Shown: in pieces, positions 8,442-17,119 of the stretch
Layout: the number at the start of each line of letters is the position of its first letter
How positions within the stretch are numbered: the first letter of the stretch is position 1
Assembly (NCBI GenBank): GCA_038237895.1
Contig: JBBRYE010000049.1
Coordinates: 1 to 25,309, forward strand
Source: Pseudopedobacter sp038237895
GTDB taxonomy: Bacteria; Bacteroidota; Bacteroidia; Sphingobacteriales; Sphingobacteriaceae
Reading direction: 5' to 3'
Length of the DNA stretch: 25,309 bases
Notes under the pieces: generated by a model
The model's input: only the letters and a program-made list of their open reading frames with translations
What the model was told of the DNA's origin: nothing
The model's database searches: none
Translations under genes and position numbers: made by a program

Positions 8442-10229
8442 ATGAAAAAGATAATATATTTTTTAGCAATTAGTTTTGCTTCGCTATTGTTTTACGCATG
8501 TCAAAAAAACTTTTTAGAAATTCCAAACACTACTGGAGTTGTAGATATAAACAAAGTTTTTTCTTCTAGATTAAATGCTCAAGCAGAATTGTTTGGAGCA
8601 TATAAGCAGGCTTTAGGATATGCAAATAATGGCGAAAACAATTTCACATACTCTTCAGTAGCTAGTATAGCTGGCGAAAGAGCAAAAGGAAATAGCTGGC
8701 ACCCAACTTATAACATAGCAGCGGGTGGTATAACTGCTAACCAAACTATATTTAATTATAGTTTAATTTATACTACCGTTAGGTCTTTATGGATTGTTAA
8801 TGAAAACATTGATAAAGTTCCTGATATGGATGCTACACTTAAAGATCAAGTAAAAGGAGAAACTAAAGGTCTTTTGGCATATATGTACATGTATGGTTTA
8901 AAAGCTTATGGTGGGATTCCATTAGTTAAAAAATCTTATAGTCCATCAGAAGATTTGACAGTGCCCAGAGCTACTGTAGAAGAAACTGTTAATTATATAG
9001 TAAAACTATGTGATGAAGCAGCTACAACATTACCAAGTACATGGCCTGCAGATCAAAAAGGTAGGTTAACAAAAGCAGCAGTTTTATCAATAAAAGCACA
9101 AACTTTAATGTTTGCAGCTCGCCCATTGTTTAATTCTGCAACTCCTTATTTAAGTTTAGGTGGTACAAATGATAAATTAATTAGTTATGGTTCTTTCAGT
9201 GGTCAACGTTGGAAAGATGCCATTAATGCTTCTCTTGCTGCACTTACCGAAGCAGGTAATGCTGGAAATTCATTAATAAATACAACAGGTACTGCAAATG
9301 TACCTAATACAAGTGCTTTAGCAGATTATGGTATTGCAACATCTACTCCTGGAAATAAAGAGGTTATTTTAGCTTCTCAAGACGAAAGTAATGAAGCAGC
9401 TAGATATCGTAATTTATCTGGCTATTGGACAGATACTAAATTTAACAATCAAAGAAATGGCTTGCTAGGTAACTTTTTGCCAAATTATAGAAAAGCAGAC
9501 GGTACTGACCAGGATTGGCCAAAAGTTGGAGACGCCGCACCAAGAGCAGCTTCAGATTATATTACTCGTTTTGGTCAAATGGAACCTCGTTTTAGAGCAG
9601 ATTTTGCCGGTCCTGGTTTACAGGCAGCAAATAATCCAAATGATGCTAAATGGGGATTTAATAGTTGGGGTGTTCATATTGCCAATTATAGTGGAACAAA
9701 TAACTTTCCGGCAACAAATGATTACGGACAAGGAGTTGCTTGGCCTACTAAATTTTATTATGGTGCAGGTGGAAGATTATGGTATGAATTCCCAATTTTT
9801 AGAGTTGCAGAATTATACCTTAACCTAGCTGAGGCTTACAATGAAGATGGGCAAACTGCACTAGCTTTAGTGAATCTAAATATTATTCGTAACAGAGGAG
9901 GTTTAGCAAGTTCAACAGAAACTGATAAAGTTAAGTTGAAAGCATTAATTCAAAGAGAGTGGGCTGTAGAATTTTATGATGAAAACCATCGCTTTTTTGA
10001 TGTAAGACATTGGAGACTACCAGATATAGGAAATGGAATAGTTGGAGGTAAGATTTTAGAATTTCAATGGCAAATTGGGTCTGCTAGTAATAAAAGTTTA
10101 CCGTCAAACTTAATTAACTATTACATGTCAGTAGTTTATACTGCTTATTGGAATGATAAAATGCATTTGGAGCCATTCCCACAATCAGAAGTTAACAAGG
10201 GTGCGGTAATCCAAAATCCAGGATACTAA
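8442..10229 (+). CDS. SusD/RagB-family surface glycan-binding lipoprotein, first of two
   Basis: Protein of 595 residues. It has a lipoprotein signal with lipobox LFYAC (Cys20) followed by QKNFLEIPNT, the usual SusD N-terminus. TPR-like helices typical of the family run through the N-terminal half (VKGETKGLLAYMYMYGLKAYGGIPLV), and the C-terminal RagB/SusD region shows RVAELYLNLAEAYNEDG and REWAVEFYDENHRFFDVRHWR. It acts on the cell surface as the lid of the preceding SusC transporter and binds the incoming glycan. Start codon lies 12 bases after the susC stop, so the two are co-transcribed. Length is within the family range. Ligand unknown. Confidence 0.95.
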   Translation: MKKIIYFLAISFASLLFYACQKNFLEIPNTTGVVDINKVFSSRLNAQAELFGAYKQALGYANNGENNFTYSSVASIAGERAKGNSWHPTYNIAAGGITANQTIFNYSLIYTTVRSLWIVNENIDKVPDMDATLKDQVKGETKGLLAYMYMYGLKAYGGIPLVKKSYSPSEDLTVPRATVEETVNYIVKLCDEAATTLPSTWPADQKGRLTKAAVLSIKAQTLMFAARPLFNSATPYLSLGGTNDKLISYGSFSGQRWKDAINASLAALTEAGNAGNSLINTTGTANVPNTSALADYGIATSTPGNKEVILASQDESNEAARYRNLSGYWTDTKFNNQRNGLLGNFLPNYRKADGTDQDWPKVGDAAPRAASDYITRFGQMEPRFRADFAGPGLQAANNPNDAKWGFNSWGVHIANYSGTNNFPATNDYGQGVAWPTKFYYGAGGRLWYEFPIFRVAELYLNLAEAYNEDGQTALALVNLNIIRNRGGLASSTETDKVKLKALIQREWAVEFYDENHRFFDVRHWRLPDIGNGIVGGKILEFQWQIGSASNKSLPSNLINYYMSVVYTAYWNDKMHLEPFPQSEVNKGAVIQNPGY

Positions 10230-10265
10230 GTCCATATTGTTTATTTTCACTAAGAAATTAATTAA

Positions 10266-13175
10266 ATGCATAAAATATATAAAATTAAGGTAACTCTGCT
10301 ATTCTCTGCTTTTGCAATGTTTACTTTGCAATTAAAAGCTCAGAAAAAAACAAAACAACCTGCTGCAAATGTTAAAATGCAACAGATGGATAGCTTAAAA
10401 GTTATCAGTACACCAAATAGATTATTTAATGATTCTGGAGATAAATCTACTGCGGCAATCTCAACCATGAGAACCTCAGATTTGTATAAAACTCATTCTC
10501 CAAGTGTTTCAAACTCGTTATATGGTTTGCCAGGTTTAAATGTTCAACAAACATCCGGAGAACCAGGTTTTGAAGCTGCAAATTTAAATATTCGTGGAGT
10601 TGGCACTTATGGTTTCACAAACGGTAATGGGTATAATACTCAAACAATTTATGTTGATGGGTTTGAAGTTACTCCAGCATATTTTAATTACATGTCTGCC
10701 TCAGAAATAGAAAGTGTTTCTGTATTAAAAGATGCTGCTGCTTTAGCAACATTTGGTATGAAAGGTGCTAATGGAGTGATTTGGGTAACTACTAAACGAG
10801 GTGTTGAGGGGAAATCTACTGTTACATTTAAAGTTAGAACAGGTTTGTCTAGCGCTATTGATATTAATAAGCCTCTAGATTCATATCATTTTGCAAATTT
10901 ATATAATGTTGCAAAAAGTAACGATAACGGAAATGTTTGGACCCCAACTTATACACCTGCTCAATTAGCAGCATATCAGGATGGTACTGGAACAAATGTT
11001 GATTGGTTTGCTAAAACATTAAAAGATAATGCTCCATATACAGATGCAAATATGGTATTTTCTGGTGGTGATAAAATGTCTAAATATAATGTAACGTTTG
11101 GTTATTTAGATAAGCAAGGATTGTACAACGTATCAAACACAGATAGTACATCAAATGAAAGTTTCGGTCGCTATAATTTAAGAGCTAATTTAGATTTTGA
11201 TTTAGGTAATATTTTTGAAGCTAGGGTTGATTTAAATGGAAGAATAGAAAAGAGGATTTCACCCAATTATGTTTCTTCTGGACGTTCAACTGATAGACTT
11301 TGGACAGATTTATACAATTATCCCTCTAATATTTACCCAGTTTATGACAATTTAAATAACACTAATTTATCTGGAACATCTATTTATCCAAATAACCCTG
11401 TTGGTTCTTTAAATAGTTTAGGATATCAATCTAATACCACTAGGTTTCTACAGGGTAATTTTGGTTTAAAAGAAAAACTGGATTTTATTACTAAAGGACT
11501 GTATGCAGATGAATCTTTTTCTTATAATAGTTATGATTTAAGTACTTATAACAAAACAAGAGATTATGCAAGGTATATAGGTGGCAACACTACCACAACT
11601 AACAAAAACAGCAATCTTGTACCTACCACAAATGCAGGTGCAGGTCAGCAAGACTGGCGTCAGCTTTTGGCTACAATTGGTTACAAAGCTGCTTTTGGTA
11701 AAAACGAACTAAATTCTGCTGTAAACTACCAACAATCACAATATAGTGGAGAAGGTACTTTTGGATATAAAGTTAACTATCAAAATCTTAGTGGAAGAGT
11801 AAATTATGTTTATAATAGTAAATATATTGCTGAGTTTGGTTTTTCTGAATATGGTTCTGATGCTTTTGCACCAGGAAATCGTTTCCATTTTTACCCATCA
11901 ATTTCTGGGGCATGGATTGCATCTAAAGAAGATTTCTTAAAAGACAATACGGTTATCAGTCAATTAAAGTTAAGAGCTTCTGCAGGTAAAACAGCTACTG
12001 ATAAAGCTGACGCACCAAGTACTTATGGTTCTGGTGCTAAATATCTTTACCAACAATTTTATGGTTATACTGGTAATTATTACATAGGTAATGGTACACC
12101 TGCTAGTAATGGCGGATTATATCCTTTATTTTTAGCTAATCCTAATTATGGGCCAGAAGAAAGCATGAAGTATAATGTAGGTGCAGATTTAACTTTGTTT
12201 AAAAGTCTTACGGTTACTTTAGAGGCTTATTTAGATAAACGTACTGGTATCTTAACTCAAGATAATTCTATCCCAGGTAGTTTTGGAAATTTTATCTATT
12301 TCGATAATATCGGAAAAATGACCAATAAAGGATTTGAAGTAGCTGCAAACTATAATGGTAAATCAAGAGAAGTTGGATATCAATTATTCGGGTCACTTTC
12401 CTTTAATAAGAATAATATCGATTTTCAATCAGAAGTGCCAACGGCATTCTCTTACAATGCAAGTACAGGAAGACCGTTTGGTACACAAATAGGATTAGTT
12501 TCTGATGGTTTTTATCAGTTAGAAGATTTCAATCCAAATGGTAGTTTAAAAACTGGTCTTTCAACTCCACTATTTGGATCAGTACAGCCTGGAGATTTAA
12601 AATACAAAGATTTGGATAATAATGGAAAAATTGATGGTCTTGATGTAACGCAAATAGGAAAATCATTTTTACCAACAACTAACTTCTCTTTTGGTGGATT
12701 AGCAGATTATAAAGGGTTTGATTTATCACTATTATTTCAAGGAGTTTCTGGAAACTCTGTTAATTTATTAGGTAATTCTTATTTAAGGGCACAAAATATC
12801 GCCTTTGTAGGTAATACAAATGCGTATGCAATAGCAGAAGGATCTTGGGCTTATTATCCTGCACAAGGAATTGACACTAGAGCTACAGCTACTTATCCTC
12901 GTTTAACAACAAATGCTAATAACAACAATTATTCTACAAGTTCTTTTTGGATTAAAGACGGAGATTTTATTCGCCTAAGAAATGTTGAGTTAGGTTATAA
13001 TTTCACAAAACAAATAATTACTAATCTTAAATTACAAAAATTGAGATTATTTGTAAATGCTATCAATCCAGTTACTTGGAGTAAACTTAAAACGGATTAT
13101 AATATAGATCCAGAATTTACATCTGGATATCCTACTATTAAGTCTTACACAGTAGGTGTAATAGCAACTTTTTAA
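10266..13175 (+). CDS. SusC-like TonB-dependent receptor lacking the N-terminal carboxypeptidase-like domain, second of two
   Basis: Protein of 969 residues, about 160 shorter than the first SusC because the carboxypeptidase-D regulatory-like domain is missing. After a signal peptide (cleavage near LKAQ, residue 25) comes a short linker rich in K, Q and A. A possible degenerate TonB box (LKVISTP) is next, and then the plug begins directly: LYGLPGLNVQQTSGEPGF, LNIRGVG, TIYVDGFEV, ESVSVLKDAAALATFG, GANGVIWVTTKRG. The barrel is complete and ends in VGVIATF. Plug and barrel are clearly SusC-type, and it is followed 23 bases later by its own SusD. This receptor pair probably imports a different fragment or class of oligosaccharide than the first. 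The short form is also seen in other Bacteroidota loci, so I do not read it as truncation. Confidence 0.93.
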   Translation: MHKIYKIKVTLLFSAFAMFTLQLKAQKKTKQPAANVKMQQMDSLKVISTPNRLFNDSGDKSTAAISTMRTSDLYKTHSPSVSNSLYGLPGLNVQQTSGEPGFEAANLNIRGVGTYGFTNGNGYNTQTIYVDGFEVTPAYFNYMSASEIESVSVLKDAAALATFGMKGANGVIWVTTKRGVEGKSTVTFKVRTGLSSAIDINKPLDSYHFANLYNVAKSNDNGNVWTPTYTPAQLAAYQDGTGTNVDWFAKTLKDNAPYTDANMVFSGGDKMSKYNVTFGYLDKQGLYNVSNTDSTSNESFGRYNLRANLDFDLGNIFEARVDLNGRIEKRISPNYVSSGRSTDRLWTDLYNYPSNIYPVYDNLNNTNLSGTSIYPNNPVGSLNSLGYQSNTTRFLQGNFGLKEKLDFITKGLYADESFSYNSYDLSTYNKTRDYARYIGGNTTTTNKNSNLVPTTNAGAGQQDWRQLLATIGYKAAFGKNELNSAVNYQQSQYSGEGTFGYKVNYQNLSGRVNYVYNSKYIAEFGFSEYGSDAFAPGNRFHFYPSISGAWIASKEDFLKDNTVISQLKLRASAGKTATDKADAPSTYGSGAKYLYQQFYGYTGNYYIGNGTPASNGGLYPLFLANPNYGPEESMKYNVGADLTLFKSLTVTLEAYLDKRTGILTQDNSIPGSFGNFIYFDNIGKMTNKGFEVAANYNGKSREVGYQLFGSLSFNKNNIDFQSEVPTAFSYNASTGRPFGTQIGLVSDGFYQLEDFNPNGSLKTGLSTPLFGSVQPGDLKYKDLDNNGKIDGLDVTQIGKSFLPTTNFSFGGLADYKGFDLSLLFQGVSGNSVNLLGNSYLRAQNIAFVGNTNAYAIAEGSWAYYPAQGIDTRATATYPRLTTNANNNNYSTSSFWIKDGDFIRLRNVELGYNFTKQIITNLKLQKLRLFVNAINPVTWSKLKTDYNIDPEFTSGYPTIKSYTVGVIATF

Positions 13176-13198
13176 TTACTAATTTAAAAACGAGGAAT

Positions 13199-14875
13199 AT
13201 GAAATATAAATATATCGTCACTATTGCAACCAGCATATCTTTATTATCTATGTCTTGCAATAAAGATTTTTTAGATACAAAATTAAATACTGAGCAAACT
13301 CCAGAAACTATATCTACAAGTGCTGGCTCACTAACTGGTTTTGCTTGGGCTTTTTACACTCCACTTAGGGATGGTTTTACAGCACTTGATAATAATTTAT
13401 TTGCAACCGTTAGTGATGAAGCACAAAATAACCTTCCAAGTAACAACGCTATTTATTATAATCAAGCATTGCTAAGTGAAAGCATTAATCCAGAATCTTC
13501 TATCTATAAATCATATTATGATGGAATTAGAGCTGCAAATAATTTTCTTGATTATTCTGTAAATGCCGATCAACTACTATTAATCGGAAGAGACCCTGTT
13601 AATGATGCTTCTTCAATAGCAACTGATAAGCAAAATATTGCTTGGTTTAAAGCAGAGGCTCATATAGCGAAAGCATACTATTATATGGAGTTAATTAAGA
13701 GATATGGAGGTGTGCCTATTGTTACTCAAACGCTACAACAATCTGGTAAGGTGGCTATCCCAAGATCAACTTATGAAGAAGTAGTAGAATATATTGTTAA
13801 AGAAATTGACGACAATAAGGCCAATTTGCAAGTTAATTGGAAAACATCTTCATTTGTGGCAAATGACGGAAGATTTAGCCTTGGATCAGCGTTAGCAATT
13901 AAAGCAAGAGTATTACTTTATGCGGCAAGCCCTTTACATAACCCAACAAATGATGTTGAAAAATGGAAAAGAGCAGCAGCAGCCTCTAAAGATTTAATCA
14001 CTGCTCCAGGATTAAACTTAGCTCTTAACCAGTTTTATGGTTCATATTTTAGAGTTGCAAATACTTTAACAAGTGCCGAAACTATTTTCGCAATCAGAAG
14101 ACCAGCTAATAATACTTTAGAAAAAGAAAATTATCCACTTTCAATACCAGGAGGTAAAGGAGCAATTTCACCTTCAGATAATTTAGTTTCAGATTATGAG
14201 TACACCGGAGCACCAAGTGCTACAGATCCTTATGCAAACCGTGATTCACGCTTGGCAAATACAATTGCATTCAACAATCTTACATTCAATAGTCAAGTAT
14301 TAGATTTCTCGCCAGGGGGTATTAATGACATGAATCAGGCTAATGGTAGCAAAACAGGTTATTATCTTAGAAAGTTTATAAACGAAAATTTAAATTTGGT
14401 GCAAAATGGAACTGCACAACACAATTGGGTTGTTTTTAGATACGGGGAAGTATTATTAAATTATGCTGAAGCCATGAACGAAGCTTATGGTCCTGATAAT
14501 AATAATGGTTATACATTAACTGCCAGGCAAGCACTTAACCAAGTTAGAACTCGTTCTGCTATGCCGGCTGTAAATATTCTAAATACTACGTCGAAAGATG
14601 ATTTTAAAGTTGCCGCAAAACATGAAAGACGTATAGAATTAGCTTTTGAAGGTCATCGTTATTGGGATTTACTACGTTGGAAAGACGCAGAAACAGTACT
14701 TAATCAACCAATTATTGGTATTAAAGTAACAAAGGTTTCTCCGGGTGTTTTTACGTACCAAAAAGTTAACGTTGCCGCAAGAAAATTTAATGCTGCTGCA
14801 AATTATTACTATCCTTTTTCTAGAACAGAAATTGTGAATTCACAAGGCGCACTAGTTCAAAACCCTAATTATTAA
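13199..14875 (+). CDS. SusD/RagB-family surface glycan-binding lipoprotein, second of two
   Basis: Protein of 558 residues. The lipobox is LSMSC (Cys20), followed by NKDFLDTKLNTEQ, the canonical SusD start. The helical core includes AHIAKAYYYMELIKRYGGVPIV and the C-terminal region FRYGEVLLNYAEAMNEAYG and RRIELAFEGHRYWDLLRW, all RagB/SusD hallmarks. It should form the surface lid for the short SusC immediately upstream. It is clearly divergent from the first SusD in the window, consistent with recognition of a different ligand rather than a recent duplication. The next gene starts 16 bases downstream, so it belongs to the same operon. Confidence 0.95.
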   Translation: MKYKYIVTIATSISLLSMSCNKDFLDTKLNTEQTPETISTSAGSLTGFAWAFYTPLRDGFTALDNNLFATVSDEAQNNLPSNNAIYYNQALLSESINPESSIYKSYYDGIRAANNFLDYSVNADQLLLIGRDPVNDASSIATDKQNIAWFKAEAHIAKAYYYMELIKRYGGVPIVTQTLQQSGKVAIPRSTYEEVVEYIVKEIDDNKANLQVNWKTSSFVANDGRFSLGSALAIKARVLLYAASPLHNPTNDVEKWKRAAAASKDLITAPGLNLALNQFYGSYFRVANTLTSAETIFAIRRPANNTLEKENYPLSIPGGKGAISPSDNLVSDYEYTGAPSATDPYANRDSRLANTIAFNNLTFNSQVLDFSPGGINDMNQANGSKTGYYLRKFINENLNLVQNGTAQHNWVVFRYGEVLLNYAEAMNEAYGPDNNNGYTLTARQALNQVRTRSAMPAVNILNTTSKDDFKVAAKHERRIELAFEGHRYWDLLRWKDAETVLNQPIIGIKVTKVSPGVFTYQKVNVAARKFNAAANYYYPFSRTEIVNSQGALVQNPNY

Positions 14876-14891
14876 TTTTAATAAAATCACA

Positions 14892-15467
14892 ATGATGAAA
14901 ATACTTTTTAATAGATTAAATAGCTTGTTTCTTGTCCTTGTTCTTGTTCTTGCAACTTTTAGTGCTTGCGAGAAAGACATAAGTGAACAAGCAATAGGGA
15001 TTGAGAATGTTTATATTCCTCAAGCTATTTCTGCATCAACTTCAGATAACAACTACGCTGTACCAGGGAATATAAATTATGGAGCTGCTTTAAACTTTAA
15101 AGATGATATTACAGCAAATAAGGTACTTGTATATTTAGGGGTTTCAAAATCTGGTAAGCAAGATACCCAACCTTTTACGGTAGATTTATCTAGCAGGGCA
15201 GATACTATTAACACATTGATAACTAAAGGAGCAAGCTTTGTTCTTTTGCCTTCAACAGCATACACTATACCAACAAATGTTTCTGTAGCGGCAGGACAAA
15301 CAACTGTTAATTTTAATATGGTGATAGACAAACCAATATTAAAAACTTATGCAGGTAAAAAGGTAGCTGCTTGTATAACATTATCAAATCCCTCAAAATA
15401 TAGCTTAAATGATAAAGCTAAAAAAGTGATAATAATAATTGATGTTAACGCACTAAATCTTAAATAG
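14892..15467 (+). CDS. DUF1735-domain surface lipoprotein (SusE-position putative glycan-binding protein)
   Basis: Protein of 191 residues with a lipoprotein signal ending in the lipobox TFSAC (Cys26 counted from the ATG at 14892; a second ATG at 14895 is equally plausible). The mature part matches the DUF1735/BT_3987-like N-terminal domain: VYIPQAISAS near the start, a central strand region, and TTVNFNMVIDK followed by an ITLSNPSKYSLN segment. Such domains usually sit at the N-terminus of surface glycan-binding proteins encoded after susD, or of some GH18-like proteins; here there is no second domain, so the protein is a short stand-alone version. It is the last gene of the SusCD operon and is followed by a strong terminator. 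A role as an accessory glycan-binding protein is inferred from domain and position. Confidence 0.8.
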   Translation: MMKILFNRLNSLFLVLVLVLATFSACEKDISEQAIGIENVYIPQAISASTSDNNYAVPGNINYGAALNFKDDITANKVLVYLGVSKSGKQDTQPFTVDLSSRADTINTLITKGASFVLLPSTAYTIPTNVSVAAGQTTVNFNMVIDKPILKTYAGKKVAACITLSNPSKYSLNDKAKKVIIIIDVNALNLK

Positions 15468-15494
15468 GTTAAGTTAATAGTTGGTTTAATTGGA

Positions 15495-15530
15495 AACCGG
15501 TTGCAAGTAATTGCAACCGGTTATTTTATT
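15495..15530 (+). terminator. Rho-independent-type terminator of the SusCD operon
   Basis: A perfect 12-bp stem, AACCGGTTGCAA (15495-15506) and TTGCAACCGGTT (15511-15522), with a GTAA loop, is followed by ATTTTATT. It lies 27 bases after the DUF1735 gene stop and separates that operon from the next gene at 15545. Confidence 0.85.
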
Positions 15531-15544
15531 GATGGCTTGTTTAT

Positions 15545-17098
15545 ATGTTTAAAAAAAATAAAAATTTAATTATTGTAATTGTATTAGCTATGGCTAATAT
15601 TCTGTTAATTTTCTACTTCGTTTTTAGTAATAAAAATTCAAAAAATCAGCTATCAACAAATGTAAAAGAAGGAGAGGCTTTAGCAGCACAATATTGTCAA
15701 TCTTGTCATAAACTTCCTGATCCTTCTTTACTATCAAAACAAATTTGGATAGAAGGTGCAATGCCAACTATGGGTCCTTTTTTTGGTATCAATTCTTTTA
15801 AAGGCATTGCTTATCATCAAATTAAAGATGTTGATGCTTCTTATTTTCCATCAAAACCAGTTTTAGATTCTTTGCAGTGGCAAAAAATTTCTGATTATTA
15901 TTTTAATGCTGCCCCTGAATTTTTACCGGCCCAAAGTAAAGATATTTCAAAAGTTAAAGTCTTACCTTTTTTTACTGTTGAACTTCCAAAAACAAAGGCT
16001 ATTTTTAGTAAAATGGCCATTACTTCTTATGTTAAGATAGATACCACCGTAAGTCCAAGGAGATTGATAGTGAATGATGCTATGTCGAAAAAACTATATG
16101 TTTTTGATAAAAATATTAACTTAGAAAAAGTGAATACTGGTTTAGGTTTAATTACTGATATCGACTTCCAAACCAATCAAATTTTAGGATCAAATTTGGG
16201 AGCAAGTTTAGAGGGCAATAACCAAAGATCAGGTGATGTAAGAATATTAAAAATGGATGCTAATGGGAGTTTGACTAAGGGAAAAGTACTTTTTAATAAA
16301 CTTGCCAGACCCGTAAAAATCACTCATTTAGATGCAGATAATGATGGTAAAATGGATTACCTAACTTCAGAATTTGGAAATATTATTGGCGGACTTTCTC
16401 TAATGCACAACAAAGGGAATAACAGTTTTGAACAGATGATAATAAAAAATGTTCCCGGAGTTTCAAACACCATACCTTATGATTATAATAAAGATGGTCT
16501 TAAAGATATTTGGGCACTGTTTGCACAAGGTAACGAAGGAGTATTTTTATTCACCAATAAAGGCAACAACACTTTTGAAGAAAAACAATTACTTAAGTTT
16601 CCTCCAAGCTACGGATCTACCTATTTTGATTTAGTAGATTTTAACAAGGATGGATTTCCCGATATTATTTATACTTGTGGAGATAATGCAGATTATACCC
16701 CGATTTTAAAACCTTATCACGGTGTTTATATATTTATTAATGATGGTAAAAATAACTTTACTCAAAAATATTTTTACCCAATAAATGGATGTTATAAAGC
16801 TATTGCAAGGGATTTTGATAATGATGGAAATATAGACATTGCAGCTGTTAGTTTTTTCCCATCTTCTCAACAACCTGAAGAAGCATTTACCTATTTAAAA
16901 AACAACGGGAACTACAACTTTGCTCCTTACAAACTACCCATAAACACTCCTTTTGAAAAAGGAATAACCATGGATGTTGCAGATTTAGACGGAGATGGAA
17001 AGTTAGATATTGTTTTAGGTAATGGATATTATAGCAGTGATGAAAATAATAAGCATTTAGAACCCCTATTTATAGTTCTCAAAAACAAAAACAAATAA
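15545..17098 (+). CDS. Membrane-anchored protein with a cytochrome-c haem motif and FG-GAP/VCBS repeats
   Basis: Protein of 517 residues. An N-terminal hydrophobic segment (about residues 8-28) after MFKKNKN has no clear cleavage site, so it may be an uncleaved anchor. A short c-type haem module follows: CQSCH (C51, C54, H55), with M73 or M76 as possible distal ligand. The rest looks like a beta-propeller of VCBS/FG-GAP repeats with five Asp-rich calcium-type loops: DADNDGKMD (263), DYNKDGLKD (313), DFNKDGFPD (365), DFDNDGNID (423) and DLDGDGKLD (480). It should face the periplasm. Similar VCBS proteins are common in Bacteroidota, but the function of the haem plus propeller arrangement is not known to me. 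GH3 follows 21 bases later, so they are likely co-transcribed. A redox role in sugar oxidation or signalling is only speculation. Confidence 0.8.
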   Translation: MFKKNKNLIIVIVLAMANILLIFYFVFSNKNSKNQLSTNVKEGEALAAQYCQSCHKLPDPSLLSKQIWIEGAMPTMGPFFGINSFKGIAYHQIKDVDASYFPSKPVLDSLQWQKISDYYFNAAPEFLPAQSKDISKVKVLPFFTVELPKTKAIFSKMAITSYVKIDTTVSPRRLIVNDAMSKKLYVFDKNINLEKVNTGLGLITDIDFQTNQILGSNLGASLEGNNQRSGDVRILKMDANGSLTKGKVLFNKLARPVKITHLDADNDGKMDYLTSEFGNIIGGLSLMHNKGNNSFEQMIIKNVPGVSNTIPYDYNKDGLKDIWALFAQGNEGVFLFTNKGNNTFEEKQLLKFPPSYGSTYFDLVDFNKDGFPDIIYTCGDNADYTPILKPYHGVYIFINDGKNNFTQKYFYPINGCYKAIARDFDNDGNIDIAAVSFFPSSQQPEEAFTYLKNNGNYNFAPYKLPINTPFEKGITMDVADLDGDGKLDIVLGNGYYSSDENNKHLEPLFIVLKNKNK

Positions 17099-17119
17099 AA
17101 TTTTTCGAATAAAAAACTT

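Noticed and set aside
15077..15331. Minus-strand open frame of 84 codons
   Set aside because: It lies wholly inside the DUF1735 lipoprotein gene and has no signal, motif or family resemblance; a shadow of the real gene.
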